Assembly (NCBI RefSeq): GCF_000276665.1
Contig: NW_004955402.1
Span: 2,201,606 to 2,265,605 of the forward strand
Direction of reading: 5' to 3'
Source: Chinchilla lanigera
Taxonomy: Eukaryota > Chordata > Mammalia > Rodentia > Chinchillidae
Length of the DNA: 64,000 nucleotides
Shown here: one piece after another, positions 1 through 12,375 of the stretch
Layout of the letters: every line of letters begins with the position of its first letter
How positions within the stretch are numbered: position 1 is the first letter of the stretch
Notes under the pieces: generated by a model
What the model was told of the DNA's origin: nothing
Seen by the model: only the letters and a program-made list of their open reading frames with translations
Database searches by the model: none
Position numbers and translations under genes: made by a program

Positions 1-608
1 GGCCTCAGACCTAGTGACAGCGAGACCTGGGAGCCGGGTTGCACTTTCCTCTGACCCCAAAGATCTGAAGACAGGGAGAAGGCAATCCTCAACCCCCCTG
101 TTCTGCAACAAGGCAAAGCCGGTCCTTCCACCAATCCAAGCGCTCAGACGCCTGTCCTGACCCGAGCTGGGGCCCCCGCCACCCACAGAGAGCACATCCC
201 ACCCACACTTCTATGGCTTCAGCTCACTCAACAGACAAGCGTTCTCCTCCCCTCTGTACTGTGCTACTTCTGTCGTGGCGTGCTCTCGGTGTATCCGTGG
301 GCTCGCACTCATTTTGTGATCGTACGAGAGTCTGCTGAAATTCAGCCGTTCCCATTTGCCCATCCTCTGGTGTGAGGGGGCTGTGAGAGAGCAGGTGAGG
401 GAAGGGAAACAGGAAAGCCAGGCCCCCAGCTTCTGGGGCTAGCCCTGCATGCGAGTTCATCTACATGCTGAAGAGCTCCTCTCTGCACCTTGACCAGCAG
501 GGAACCTGACACAGAACACAACCCTGTGACAAGCCCATCCCAGCACTGGAGAAATATATCCTGAGGCACATATTCCTTATATTGAAAGCCAGTTTAAAAA
601 AACAAAAA
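1..608. other. Unassigned unique DNA
   Basis: I see no recognisable gene, RNA or repeat here. Short open frames exist on the minus strand but have no family signature. The last bases before 609 are a short A-rich stretch next to the B1 SINE. Confidence 0.5.
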
Positions 609-735
609 GCTAGGCATGGTGGCACATACCTGTAATCCCAGCACTCGGGAGGCTGAGGCAGGAGGATTGCTGCAAGTGCAAGGCCAGCCTGAACTGCAGA
701 ATGAGACCTTGTCTCACAAAAAAATTAAAAAGTGA
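609..735 (+). mobile_element. B1 SINE
   Basis: This is a 7SL-RNA-derived rodent retroposon of the Alu/B1 group. It opens with the conserved 5' part ending in ggtggcacatacctgtaatc, continues through the cagcactcgggaggctgagg block and gaggattgctgcaagt, and ends in a gagaccttgtctc motif followed by an A-rich tail. It is clearly diverged from a young B1. It is non-coding; mobility would have depended on the L1 machinery. Confidence 0.9.
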
Positions 736-1902
736 ATTTTTCTTCCTGCAATATGAGCCTCCCTTCCCTGGGAACAACCTGCCTCCTACTGAGGAGAGAA
801 AGTCAATGTCTCCCACCCGCCACCTTCCCCAGAGGAGACACGCTAACCTCTCCTCCTTTGGGTGACTCGAGACCTTGTCAGGCTCTTCTTAGTTCTCTGG
901 GGCTGGCAGTGTCTCTCGGAAAAGGAAGAACCCAGAACCAAACACAGCTGGACCCACCCCAACAGGGCTGCCCTGACCCGGCCCGAGAAACCATAGAGCA
1001 TTCACAAGCCCAGGGCCGTCACTGGGGCTTTTGCTTAAATTCCTTTGAGCAAGCAAAGCTGGCACCAATTCTTTCTTCCCTTTTGTGCACTAACTATGTA
1101 GAATTCTTTTTAATACACGTACACTACGTACGCTTTTGACACGAGCGCCTACGTATTTCCACTCGTATTCATTAAAATATTTCTCACTCAATCAGCAATC
1201 CCTTTCAATTAATCTTTATTACAAAAAAAACTCCTGCTGTTTTCTGTTGCTATTAATAAATCAGATTCATTTGAACGAAGTGCTTCTCATGAATAAAAGT
1301 GCATTGAACCGCCCACTTGCTTGCTGCACCACGGTCCTGCTCCTCGAGCGCCTGATAGACAATTCATCCCGATACGGCCACTGGCCACTGATGGGTGTTG
1401 AAGCTGCTCTCGACCCGTGGGCAAGAGTCGGGGCTGGAGGATCACACGCGGCTACAGCCCTGGCGGGAAGCAGGCAGGGTGGGATCCTGGTAAGGATGTC
1501 ACGGTCCCAGTGGCAAGCCTCTGGCAAAGCCGCAGATTAACCTGAGGACACAACCACCACCTGTAAGTGAAGTGATCAGCTACCCTCAGCACTCCCAGCT
1601 CCTGCAAGGCTGGCGAGGCAGCCAGAAGCCAACCTGTAATCAGGCTCCGGCAGGAGGGCAGGGGCGCCGGCAGGAAGCACAGAGGGAGAACAGAAGCCCA
1701 GAGAGCTGCTCCGCCAGGTGTGGCTCACACTTCGCTGCTGCAGAGGAGCTCAGCCCACCCTCTGCCGGCCGAGCAGGCACAGACCACCCGTGGGCGAGGC
1801 TCAGGTCGCCTCCCTCCCCGGAGCCACTGGGAGAAGGGAAAAACGCAGCCCCCAAATCCACTGAGCTTCACGATGGCCAAGCGCCGACTTTGCCTTTGAT
1901 TT
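736..1902. other. Unassigned unique DNA
   Basis: No gene or repeat is recognised. The stretch around 1100-1330 is AT-rich, with several ATTAAT/TTAATC-type homeodomain-like words, and changes abruptly to GC-rich sequence after about 1330. No exon structure could be supported. Confidence 0.4.
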
Positions 1903-1979
1903 CTGCAGTGCTGGGGATGGAACCCGGGGCCTTGTGTCTGCCAGGCAAGCCCTGACTGCTCAGCGACATCCCCAGCCCC
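1903..1979 (-). mobile_element. Degraded ID-type SINE
   Basis: Read on the minus strand this matches an old tRNA-Ala-derived ID SINE. The plus strand shows tgctggggatggaacccggg, then a tgccaggcaagcc block, and ends in gacatccccagcccc, which is the complement of the ID 5' end and its A-box region. It has many substitutions and no clear poly(A) tail or target-site duplication, so it is an old copy. Confidence 0.75.
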
Positions 1980-4514
1980 CAAATGCTGACTCGTGTAGCA
2001 CGCTGATTAAAATAAAGAACACTTTGGCTTCCTGCGGAGTCAGAATTCACAGGGCTCCTCAGGATAGTCCTTGACGGCACGGAAAAGCCCCTTTGATATT
2101 GTAGAACCGTCCTAATCATGGGAAACAGACACTGAAAGGCCAGGCAGGGGCCAAAGGTCAGCAGCAAGGTCAAAGATGAAATCAAATGGGAGCGCGGATG
2201 CTTCAACATCATTAATCATTATTTCCTGGGAGGCTCCTCGCATCCTGCAAGATCTCGTTTGGTCTACTTTGAAAGTAGACTTCTACCATTAGCAATCAGG
2301 GAAATCAGCTAAGCAGCATCACAGAAGAAGCCATCCAGTGGATTGTTGGAGTGTAGACACGAGTAGCACCCTCTCTCCTCAGCGAAGGTTCAGGGTGACT
2401 TCCTTCCCCTCACTCTGAGCACGAAGGGAAGCCCTGACCCTGTAGCCTAAGGCAAGGCTGAGGCAGGAGCCCGTCGCTATGGTCACCAAGGCTCTGCGCA
2501 CTCACTAGTGGTATTGCCCTCAGTCCCCTTCAGAGAGGTCCCCAGAGCCCCTCTACACACACAGGATCCTTGGCCAGGCAGGGAGGACATCACACGGCCA
2601 GGACTTCGTGGGGCACCGCTTCGAGCGAGGATTCAGCATTGCAGTAAAAGTGATCTTGGGCTACTTTGGCTCCTTGGGATGGGAACACGTGGCCCTGGTT
2701 TCCACGGAGGAGATAAAGTGGTAGCCACAGACAGCCCAAGGACACCGCCAGAACTCCCCGGCACAAAGCTGTCTTCTGAACAGACTCGGTCGGGAGCTAC
2801 AGGAGCCCGCGGCCAGAATGTCCCTCATCCGCTGTGGCTCCCAGACACCATGAGAGGTCTGTGGCAGGGCTCTGGCATTCAGGCCTAAAAGATCAAAGAT
2901 CAGGATGGGACAAAGGAAATTTTGAAGTAGGCCGGATTTTCCTGGACATGTCGTAAACAGGAATAAGGTGTCCGGCCAAGAGCACCAAGCTCGACTGAGT
3001 GTAACTTCAAGGCTATAGGGCTGTTGCACGGTGCAGACGCGGAGGGCCCCGGGTCATACCCATCTGAAGAACAGCCAGCCCTCGGTGCAACAATGCAGTT
3101 TGTCGCAAGCCTTAGAAGTAGAAAGATTAAAATGAGCAGATGAACTCCTTAACGTATACCTTAGGCATCTGACACTTTGATAGGAAGAATCTGCCTCAGT
3201 GCTTAAAAGCGCCAAGCCTCCTCCCCCAGGGTATGGGGCAAGGAGCAGAGAGTTCAAAGTGAATAATTACCTGTTATTGATGTATTATATTTTAAAACCC
3301 TGGCTGAGGATTAAAGACACTCTCAAGGCTGTTAAAACCCCACAGTAAACAAGTCATGTTTCACAGAGGAGGGAGAGGAAGGAATTTCAGGATTTCCTCC
3401 ATCACTCTGGAACCCTGCACAGGTACGGCAGCGCTCACACACATCACACAGAGGGACAGGCGACAGCTGCCAGGGAAACCATTTATCACCGAGGAGTTTT
3501 GTCTCAGCGCGGGGGTCTCCTCCATGAGCTTCGCCTCTTTCAAAGGCTCTCTTTAATCACTGTATTCCTGGCAGCTAAGAGGTGCATGGCCAACTGGTGG
3601 GTTCGTTGAGCCTAATTTCTTTCTTTTTTACAGTTCAATTAAAACATAAAAGGATTTGCAAGTGAAGTCACTGACGGCCCGGCAGACCTAGCACCTCCTC
3701 CCTGGGGTGAGCCCAGGGAAGGGACACTTTCTGTCGGCGGGGCTGCGAAGCTGTCAGGGCGCCCTCCCCTCTCTGGGGGATGGGCCTGCTGATCCTCTGT
3801 TTCCCTTTCTGCGGTATCTGCTTCTGTGATCTCTCAGCTGAGGACTATTATTCTAATGAAAAACACTGCCAGGAAATCAGTCCAAGACAGACTTAATTTG
3901 ATGTGGAAAAGAATTTCAAACGCACATGATGTCCATCGGAAATTATGATCAGCTTTAGCTTTCAAAACCCAGATCTGAAGATGCTGCAGCACTTTGAAGA
4001 AAATGGGGAGGAGTGTTTCCTTGTCTTTGTTTTTTATGTCTTTTAAGGAAAAATGAAAAAGAAGAAGCGTGTCCTCTTCTCTTGGGGGAAGGAGGGTTCT
4101 CACTGATGTCACCAGGCCTTCCAGGGCCAGTGCCCAGGGACCCAGCCTGACTGAAGCCCGCTTTACCCAGCCGAGTCCCTTCCCCTGCTGCCACTAACTG
4201 CGCCCAGCCTGCTCTGGCCCTAAGCCACCCCCTGTGTGCCCCTCCCACCCCAAGTGACAGACCCCGATTTCTGCAGCGCTGAGACCAATGCAGCCGAGTC
4301 CCACAGTCCTAACTTAAACACTCTCTCGGGCCCTAACATGCTAGGCCTCTCTCAGTGGCTCCCCCCGACCAGACCCAGCCTCCCTCACCTGTCCTTCGGA
4401 GCTAGACTCGGGGGTTCCGTCAAGTCAGGCTGGTGGAGACATCCACTGGCACAGGCTGTGAGCACACCGAAGACTGTCACAGCAAATGATTCCTCTGCCC
4501 CTGAATTTTTTCTT
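1980..4514. other. Unassigned unique DNA
   Basis: No coding exon or repeat is recognised in these 2.5 kb. Two AT-richer pockets, about 3260-3360 and 3840-3990, contrast with the surrounding GC-rich sequence and could be old non-coding elements, but nothing in the sequence alone identifies them. Confidence 0.4.
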
Positions 4515-5010
4515 GTGCTGAAAGATGTATAACCTCCAGCGTGCAGCTGTAACTATCTCAAGTGGGCAGTTCAGCGGCATTCATTACACCCTGGCTGGGT
4601 GACCGTCACTGCTGTTCCAAAACTCTTCGCCCCTTCCTCAAATACATTGCTCTGTAACCAAGAAGCAGTGCCTGCCGCCTCCTCCTCCTCCAGCCCCTGA
4701 AATCCATGGTCTACTCTCCAGCCCTGTGGGTTGATCACACAATGGATCACACAACTCTGGTCCTTTCTCTCGGCGAGCTACCTTCAGGGTTCATCCATGT
4801 GGTGGCACGCACTGGACCCCCTTTCCGGCTGGGTGCCTGCCACCTTTGGGTCTCCATTCCTCCTGGAGGGACCCCTGGGCCGCTCCTTCCTTTCACTGTT
4901 GTGCCGGATGCTGCAGGGAGCGTTGGTGCACGTGCATCTGTTCCAGTTCCCCATCCAGAGAATCTTGGGCGTGGGTCGCTGGGTCTTCCGTTCGTATTTG
5001 ATGGATAAAT
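4515..5010 (-). mobile_element. Ancient L1M 3' end fragment (antisense)
   Basis: The plus strand reads like the complement of an old mammalian L1 3' region. It has a block resembling the cagttcagcggcattcatta word of L1M 3' UTRs, then a ttcatccatgtggtggcacg segment, then a degraded stretch resembling the region complementary to the end of ORF2. All parts are in the expected order but heavily mutated. The short open frames across it are not genes. Confidence 0.6.
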
Positions 5011-7599
5011 GAGTGAAGGAGCTCTTCCAAGTGACGCAACAGGTCTGCGAAGACACCCAGGCAGAGAGCAGGTGGTGTAGCTTGGAGCCACCTGAAGCCA
5101 TTTGGAGTGGTGGCCGCAGGTGACCCAGGGACAAGGCTGGGGGCTGGAACTCAAGCGGTGCACAGGACCCACCCCCGCCTGCTCCCAACACACCCCTGCC
5201 CCAGTGGGCAGGATGAGCTCAGATGAAAAGCAGGCTGGGGAAATGAACAGCAATGGTGCGTTTTCGTTCATGCCACAACCTGCATGTACATTTATCCACC
5301 CCTGCTGCTCCCAACACACCCCTGCTGTATCAAACATTGAGGGCATTTGGAAGTAGCGATGAATTTGTGCAAATCGCTCCATTCACAGCAGGAATGAAGA
5401 AAGAGAGGAGAGTGCGGAGCAACCCAAAGGATTCCTCTCACATAGGAAGTCGGAGAGGGCACACAAAGGCCAGGTCAGGGAAGAACAGCCAGCATCCTAC
5501 AGGAAGTTCCCAGGAAAGACAGAGCCGGGGGCTGAGTCAAGGCCCTCTCTGCTGACCCACAATGCCTTGCGCAGGCAGAGGCTGTTATAGTGGTAGATGC
5601 CAGCGTTTAAAATGCAGAGCCCTGAGGTTGCCTGCCAGCCCGCAACCTCATCAGGGACTTCTGTGCAGCACTTTTCCATTTCCTCTAAGTGGCAGGACTG
5701 CCTGCTCTGTCCAGGTGTCACCGCGTGATGCTAACCTGTGCTGCTAAGGGTCGTCCCGCCTTCAAAGGGTACCTGGCTAAGCTAAGGAAGCCGGTCTCTG
5801 TCCCAGGACGACGTGGTTCCAACCCGGAGCTAGGGAAGAGGCACGTGGGTGGCTGTCTCTGACCAACTCCCCCAACCCCCACCTATTTTCTAGACAAGCT
5901 TTGGTTTGGCTCTAGCCAGTACCCTTCATGTCCTTGCGGAGGGAACGGGCATTTTTCCTAAGTGGAAAAGGACTCTTTGCTTTGTGTGCTGAAGACATCT
6001 CTACCCTGGATGCTATGTGGTCTCAAATCCCGATCCTCCAGCTTCAGAAGCTGCACCCACAGCTGTGAGAAATCCCAACCCTGAGCATCTTGCTGCTTGT
6101 GGCATTTTCCACTGACATCTGCCATAAAACTCAAATTCAAAGCTCAGTTTCCATCCTAGGGACCATCATACATTTTCATCAGTCTTTCTGTTTGGTTTCT
6201 TACTCAGCTTTGCTTAAGCAACAAATCTTTTTAACCCGCACCGTGTGCAGGGGCGAGGGATTGGAATGATGCTTCTTAGGCTTAGCCCCTTTCATCAACA
6301 GCACCAAATGTCACCCCGGAGCTTCTTAGGCATTGCTGAGCCATGTGTTTGCAATCGCAGTTGCTCTCTGAACCTGGCCAGCATATGTTTTTGGCTTTGG
6401 GATTCAATTTCAGCAAGCTTAAGGCAGCACAGCATAGGCTCAGAAGGAATTTGAATGGGATTAGCTAATTTGGGATCTGTAGGAGCCAGATAACCATCCA
6501 CCCATCTGTCTGCTCCAGGATGTCCATTTGCAAGTGCATATAATTGCTCTCTTTGTTCTGGGCCTCCAAGGGAAGTGTGTGAACTGGGAGGAGCTAAGTC
6601 CACTGTCCGGGTGACCAGAGGGTGTTGTGCAGGGTGTATCCCCATGTCAAGACCTGGGCATGTCCAGATGGCAAATGGGATGGGTCCACTGGGGCTCTAC
6701 TGAGCTTACTTTTTAATTGACCCGAGAAGCTTGATAAATCTCTCCCCACTTGTACCGTATCTTCACATCCTCCAACATCTGGGGGGACACTAGAAGGACA
6801 ATGTCCTGCTCATCCCATAGAAACAGGTGTGTGCCGTCACGTGGATGGAATGTCCAGATGCTGGGTGTCTCCACTATGTCCTCCCAAGTGAGTTTTTCCT
6901 AGAGCAATTTCAAAAGTCAAACTAAGAACTGATAGAGGGTTAGTAGGTGTGGTGAGATCAGACTGCTGATCAAGTGGTAAAGCAGTATCTGAATTCCTTC
7001 CCTGGGAGGCTGAGGAGCATCCCTTCCAGTTACAATTCTAATACAACAGGCCTCGTGGAGATGTGTGAGGGAGTGAGTATATGTGTGTCTACTACATGGA
7101 GGAAGGACTTCAAAATGGGGCCACAAGCATCCTTATCTAAAGAGCTTCTTAGAAATACAGGTCCCTCTTCCCAAATTGGGCCTCTTGAACCAAAATTTCT
7201 ACTTTGGGATCCCAGGAACCAGCATTTCTAAAACGCACCTGGGTGGTTCTGCCATTGGTGCAGAGTGCATCAGGAACCACAGGGCCAGAAACATGCCACA
7301 CTGACAGGAGTGGCAGGCCCTCCCTGGGTCCCTGCCGTGGGCCAGGCGTAGCTCTCAGCGCTGGACAAGTCTGACCCCGTCCCGGAGTGCCACAGCATCT
7401 CCACCTCACCATGGAGGCACCGAAGCCCATCATGAGCTGGGAAGTGGCAGAGAGCACTCCTGATCACGGCTCCAGTCTGGACCTCATCCAACGACAAGCT
7501 CCTGCTACCACGCCACTCTCAATGCCAAGCACCTCTGCTTGCACCCTCAGATGATGAGACTGAACCAGGCATTCACCTTCTCCAGTCTTGCCTGAACTG
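5011..7599. other. Unassigned unique DNA
   Basis: No gene or repeat family is recognised. An 18-base word, gctcccaacacacccctg, occurs near 5181 and again near 5308, giving a weak local direct repeat. No splice-bounded open frame could be supported. Confidence 0.4.
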
Positions 7600-7685
7600 T
7601 TGTCTTACAGATGAGGAAATTTTGGCCCAGAGATACTAAGTGACTCTCTTAGGAGCACACATGGCCAACCGCAGATGCATGGATT
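7600..7685 (-). repeat. MIR SINE fragment
   Basis: The plus strand carries the complement of the MIR core: cttacagatgaggaaat followed by a ggcccagaga word and a degraded remainder. This is an old tRNA-derived mammalian SINE. It is partial and non-coding. Confidence 0.6.
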
Positions 7686-7686
7686 T

Positions 7687-8102
7687 TGTTATGGTTTGTG
7701 TCTGACTGTCCCACCAAAGCCTCATGTGGTCAGGGCTTTTTCAAAGGTGGCAGAATCTAGAGTGTGTGATGCTGGAATTAAGGGTGGGTGACTAGTAAAT
7801 CAGGCCATGATTGGTCTGGCAGAGTTCTGAGTAGGATTAAGTGTGTGAGTGCTACGCCTGCCCTAGGGCGGGTAGCCTGCATACAATATAAGGGACAAAA
7901 AGAGGCTTGCCTCTCCTCTTGTTGCTTTTGCTGCCCTCTGGGCACCATGAACTGTTGCCCTCTGCCATGTGCCACCCTGCCTTGGAGCCAGCCAGTCACG
8001 AACTGAAACCTCCACAAACTGTGAGCGAAATCAGCCTCTCCCCCTTTAACTTTGGGTGTTGAGTATTTTTTTTCCAAACACTGAGAAAAGTAACTAAGAC
8101 AA
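7687..8102 (+). mobile_element. MaLR-type LTR
   Basis: The segment starts tgttatggtttgtgtctgac, the typical start of MaLR (ERVL-related) solo LTRs. It contains a gtggcagaatctagagtgtg block, a region resembling the gccctctgccatgtg part, then gaactgaaacctccacaaac and an aactaagac terminus. It fits a near full-length solo LTR of a non-autonomous endogenous retroelement. No internal retroviral sequence flanks it. Confidence 0.75.
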
Positions 8103-9364
8103 TCACTGTTCCAAAAGCACCATGGTCCATATATAACAAATCTGTCATCAGCATTTAAACATTAGAAAGTCCCCTTCCCCCACAAAGATAGTCACATTTA
8201 ATAGTGGTTAATTTTCTAAAAGTTCCAAGTGTAAGAATCTCTGGAAACAAGACCTCGTAAAGGCCCATAGGGTTTTGAGTTTTTTGTTTTTGTTCTTCTG
8301 ATTGCTGTCTTTTAGTCCACATAATAAATATTCCCAAATTCATCAAAAATTTCTGCTTGTGCTACTATCCCAGCTCCATGAACATAAAGTGAGGGAGTCA
8401 AAAGTCAAAACTGGGTGCCTCGTGGCCTTTGGAGGCGCAGACAGTTGTGACAGTCTCCCCTGGATGAGTTCTGCTAGCTGTGCAGTGGTGCGGGCTGAGC
8501 AAGCCTCTGTGGGTAGTCAGAAGCTTCCTGTCACCATGCCACACCCAAGAGACACTGCTGGTGTCCCTAGGTAACATCCTTCCAACTTGGACCTCCCACA
8601 CTGGCCCAGGGGGCTTGTGACGGCAGACAGATCTATTCAGGCTAATAATTTGCCCTGTGTCTAACAGAGACCACCGAAGGCTCGAGTCACTGGGACTAAC
8701 ACTCATGGTGTGGCAGCCCCAGGAAGGCCCCGGTGCCCGCCCCCCAGCTAAGTGGTGAGCAAAGGTGGCCTCACTGGTGCCATGCTGCCCGTAGAGTGGC
8801 TTGATTTGTGATACCTGCCTCTGGGACTGGGTCGCTATCTCCTGCCCTGTGAAGCTCAGAGCATCAACAATTCCCACTTGTCATGAAAAAAATGGGGGAG
8901 GCGGGGCTAGAGAAATAAGGGTCTTGAAGCGGGATCAACAGCTCAGCTTCCTGCCACCTGCACAGGTGGGTGAGTCAGAGCCAGAGCCAGGGAAGCAGTC
9001 CTCCTGCCCACCACGCTGCTCTTACCCCTCAGGGCCTCCCTTTAGACTCACGGCGCCTGCGCGAGTTCTGTTCCCACCTTGTGAGGTTCTGAATTTTCGG
9101 CTTGCTGGGATGGAACCCAAGCATCAGTGCTTTTTGCAGCTCCCCAGGTGATTGTTACAGCCAAGGGCCGATGGTTTGCATGGTTAGATGATGTTACCCA
9201 CCCAACCAGATCCAAGGAGAGCTAAGGTCTCTACCCTCCTGACTCGGGCTCCTGCTCAAGGAGGACCCTCACCTGTCTAGTCCATAGAGATTTTGCAAAA
9301 TAAACGTCACCATCCAAACTGTTTTGCCTTAAAAACCACAGGACGCTGCAGGGAGAGGTTGGGG
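8103..9364. other. Unassigned unique DNA
   Basis: No gene or repeat is recognised. The stretch 8400-8870 stays open on the minus strand for 159 codons but shows no recognisable domain, and no splice or promoter context supports it. Confidence 0.4.
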
Positions 9365-9655
9365 AAATGCTGGCCAAAGGAAACAAAATTTTGGTTACAC
9401 AGGAGCAATAAGTTTGAGAGGTCTGCTCCTCAGCACGGTGACTATAGCTAATTATGAGGTGGCGTAGTCTTGACAATTGCTAAAAAGCTAAATGCTAAGT
9501 GCTCCCCTGTCACAAAAAGATGAGAATGTAAGGAAAAGCATATGTTAATTCACTTCGTGTAGCTATTCCGTAATTGGTACTTATTTCCAAAGAACATGTT
9601 GCACACTATAAATACTTGCAATCATCACCATGAATAATTAAAAGTATTTTGAAGG
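9365..9655 (+). mobile_element. L1M 3' UTR fragment (sense)
   Basis: This matches the 3' UTR of an old L1. In order it shows a caaaggaaacaaaattttgg word, an ataagtttgagaggtctg word, ggtgactatagctaattatg, aaaagcatatgttaattcac, and a caaagaacatgttgcacact word before the AT-rich end. The succession is in the consensus order and orientation. It contains no ORF2 sequence. Confidence 0.75.
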
Positions 9656-10035
9656 ACACTGCAGCCTCACGCCAACAGTTAGGCACAGTGTGGCTCAGCC
9701 TGGCTCTGCCCCCGGGCAGCATTGCTTTCCTTTGGGCATCTGCTCCAGAGGCCTGAAGCGCTCCATGGGCTGTCTGGGGGCGGGGCCCACACCTCTTGGC
9801 TGCTGACACCCCTCACCCTTGTGACCCCTTCTTCCACAGCCCAGGTGTGCAGTAACCGCAAGCGTATGGCCCCTCTGACTCTTCCTGCTGCCCAAGAGGC
9901 CTGGGTGCACCCAGGAAGGGGCAGACCGCACGTGCTTCCAGCCCAGAGTCCTTGCCCTCTGTCCTCATGACATCCTCATGGTGCGGTGCTGGCCCCTCCT
10001 TCAGTGCCCCCAGCCCAGGAGCCCCACCTTCTGCC
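9656..10035. other. Unassigned unique DNA
   Basis: GC-rich spacer with no recognised gene or repeat. Confidence 0.4.
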
Positions 10036-10355
10036 TGTCTTGGTCACTTTCGCACGGCTGGGACAAAATCCCCACAACTACAACTTAAAGGAGGACAGGC
10101 TTACTTCGGAGGTTTCAGTCCTGGTCAGGAGACCCAGACTCGAGACCACGAGCTGAAGCGGCCTGGCAGAGGGCAGCTGCTCACCTCATGGCCACTGGGT
10201 AGCTGAGAGACAGGGAGGAGATGCAGCCTCCAGGTCACGGCCACAGTGGCTGGCCTCTTCCTACCGGACCCCCTCACAGCAGCAAGTCAGCTATCACCCC
10301 ACGATCACTCACTCTACAAGCCCTGCCTCTGAGTGCATGAGAGTTTGGGGGTTCA

Positions 10356-10395
<40 letters not shown>

Positions 10396-10511
10396 GTTTT
10401 TCTCTGGTACCGGGAACCGAACCCACGACCTTGCGCTTGCCAGGCAGGCGCTTTGCCGCTGAGCTAAATCCCCAGCCCCTTGGGGGTTCACTCTTGATCT
10501 AAATCAGAACA
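10036..10511 (-). mobile_element. MaLR-type LTR, interrupted by a younger ID
   Basis: On the plus strand this reads as the complement of a MaLR LTR: tgtcttggtcactttcgcac at the edge, then acaacttaaaggaggacagg, then a cctcatggccactggg block. It resumes after the ID insertion with a stretch ending gatctaaatcagaacac, the complement of the LTR start. The younger ID at 10361-10479 splits it. Compare the same family at 7687, 11711, 13735 and 32655. Confidence 0.7.
10361..10479 (-). mobile_element. Young ID SINE inserted in MaLR LTR
   Basis: A poly(T) run (the complement of the poly(A) tail) is followed by the complement of the ID body, ending gctgagctaaatccccagcc. It is flanked by an exact 16-base target-site duplication, ttgggggttcactctt, at 10345-10360 and 10480-10495. 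The full-length body, long tail and perfect duplication mark a recent L1-mediated insertion. The ID body derives from tRNA-Ala/BC1-like RNA and contains a Pol III A box and B box. Confidence 0.95.
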
Positions 10512-11710
10512 CCGCCTCTCCCAGTGTTTGCCCAGCACGCTTACCCCGACCTCGTGGACACACACAGATGCAGCAATGCGCCATGTGTCTATACTAGGGG
10601 CTGACCACATTTTATTTAGGACATAATCCTAGGCTGCTTCCAAAACCAGGAACACAATGCTTTTTACTTTGTAATCAAGCTTTCCGGATGAAACACATCG
10701 ATGTGTATGTCAAGCCTGGATACTCACAGAACCAGGATTTCCGTTGTGATTGCCCCAGACTTCTTACTAAAATAGCGCCTCGCTGCACCAGCCTGTGGGG
10801 CCAGTGGTGTGTGTGGGAGTAGGAAGGCATCTCCTGCCGCCGTCCTGTGGAGAATTGGCAGCAGGCAGGGGGCCCGGGTGTCCCCAGTGACTAGAACACT
10901 GCAGCTGAGGATTGCCAGCTCTCTTCCTGGAATTATCAGCAAATACAGGAAAGCAACCGCTGATACTGATAGCCTTGCGGCCATCGTGGAAAATTCGGTC
11001 CATAGGCGCTGAGGGTGCAGCAAGGCCACCCTGGATCACTCTCCTGGTGCTCCCTGCCTCCCACCCCCACGCTTTCTCCCCCTCTTTCCTCCTCTCACAC
11101 AAATCTCTGGTTCTTATTCTCCCTTCAAGTGCTCCACTTGGGGCATTAATAGCTGCAGTGTTCCCGGAAAACTATGTATAAAGCACAGGAAGCCACAGAT
11201 GCCTGGAAAGAATGAAGCAGCCTTGCCTGGTATCGCCCAAGGCTGTTACTGAAAGCTTTCTGGTTGCTTCCGCCTGTGCCCAGGGCGGGGAAGCCCACAG
11301 GGACAGGGACAGAGGACAGAGTCTATGCTGACCTCAGCCAGCTCTGAGGACAGCTATGTTAGGGTGTTCTATACCCCATGCCTCAATCCCCCACATGTAA
11401 CAGGGAAAGCCTTAGATGTAAAGATCCCTGAGAGCCTTCTGGGATCCAAGGACGCGGAATGCTAAGACAAAGGGACTTGCTAAGGCAGTGCGAGCTAATA
11501 CCAATGGGCAGCCAGGTGGGCCTCTGTTCTGGCCACTTCACTTCAAACTGGGACACGGTTTGACAACTGCTCTCAGTGACTCGCCAACGGGTTCCCGACC
11601 CAGTACTTCTCACTCAGTGGCCCCGAGGGCCCGTCCTTACCCACCCTAGCCTGTGTTTTAGCCTACATTCCGTTCCTGGTTGCTAGTTACCATCTTAAAG
11701 TTAAGGTTGC
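10512..11710. other. Unassigned unique DNA
   Basis: No gene or repeat is recognised. Several overlapping short open frames around 10770-11180 on both strands are mutually incompatible and look like chance. Confidence 0.4.
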
Positions 11711-11830
11711 TGTTATGGCTTGTGTCTAGATGTACCCCCTAAGCCTCTTGCGGCATAGGTGGGGCTTTTCAGAGGTGGCTGGATCTAGAGCGTGTGATGC
11801 TGGGATGAATGGTGTCTCCTGTGACCCCAG
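11711..11830 (+). mobile_element. MaLR LTR 5' fragment
   Basis: It starts tgttatggcttgtgtctaga and contains gtggctggatctagagcgtg, matching the same part of the LTR at 7687. Only the first quarter or so is recognisable. Confidence 0.7.
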
Positions 11831-12070
11831 GTGATGCTGGCCACACTTGAGTTGGGGTGACTCACATCACTCACCCTAGAACTAAGCATCAGGTCCCCAG
11901 GGCGCCTGATGGAAGCGCCCCAGCTCTCTGGGTGATGGCCGCACCTCTCCACACTATTCCTAAAAAGCGTTCTATAACTCTGCCTGCAACGTGCGTATGT
12001 GGAGTTGGCCCTCTCTTCCACTGTGTTAAAGCACGCTCTCCACTAAGCAGGGTGTCAGAATAATCTGCTT

Positions 12071-12235
12071 GGCTGGACACAGGAGGACACACCTACCATC
12101 ACTGCGCTCGGGGACGCTAAGGCAGGAAGATCACAACTTAGCGATCCAGTGAGACTTGGTCTTAAGATCAAAAATAAAAGTGGCTGGCGGTGTAACTCAT
12201 TGCAAAGGTCCTGGGTTCAACCCCCAGTAACAGTA
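12071..12235 (+). mobile_element. Composite B1-ID SINE
   Basis: A diverged B1 half (ggctggacacaggaggacac, then a gctcggggacgctaaggcag block) is joined by an A-rich linker to an ID-like half (tggctggcggtgtaactcat, then ggtcctgggttcaacccc). This dimeric arrangement is typical of several non-murid rodent lineages. The copy is old. Confidence 0.75.
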
Positions 12236-12281
12236 AAGAAAGAAAAAAGTCTGTTTACAAATCCACTTTTCCTCACTAATC

Positions 12282-12375
12282 TGCAAGCTCTATGTGGCGG
12301 CCCTGTGGCTTCTCCGTGTCCCCGGTGCCTGACACTTCCTAGGACCTCAGCCCACGTTTATCAAGTGAATAAGAA
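12282..12375 (+). repeat. L2/MIR-type 3' end fragment
   Basis: The words gcaagctctatgtggcggcc, gtgtccccggtgcctgacac and ttatcaagtgaataag follow the order of the mammalian L2/MIR 3' terminus (clone-end 'tgaatgaa' type). It is heavily diverged. Confidence 0.5.
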
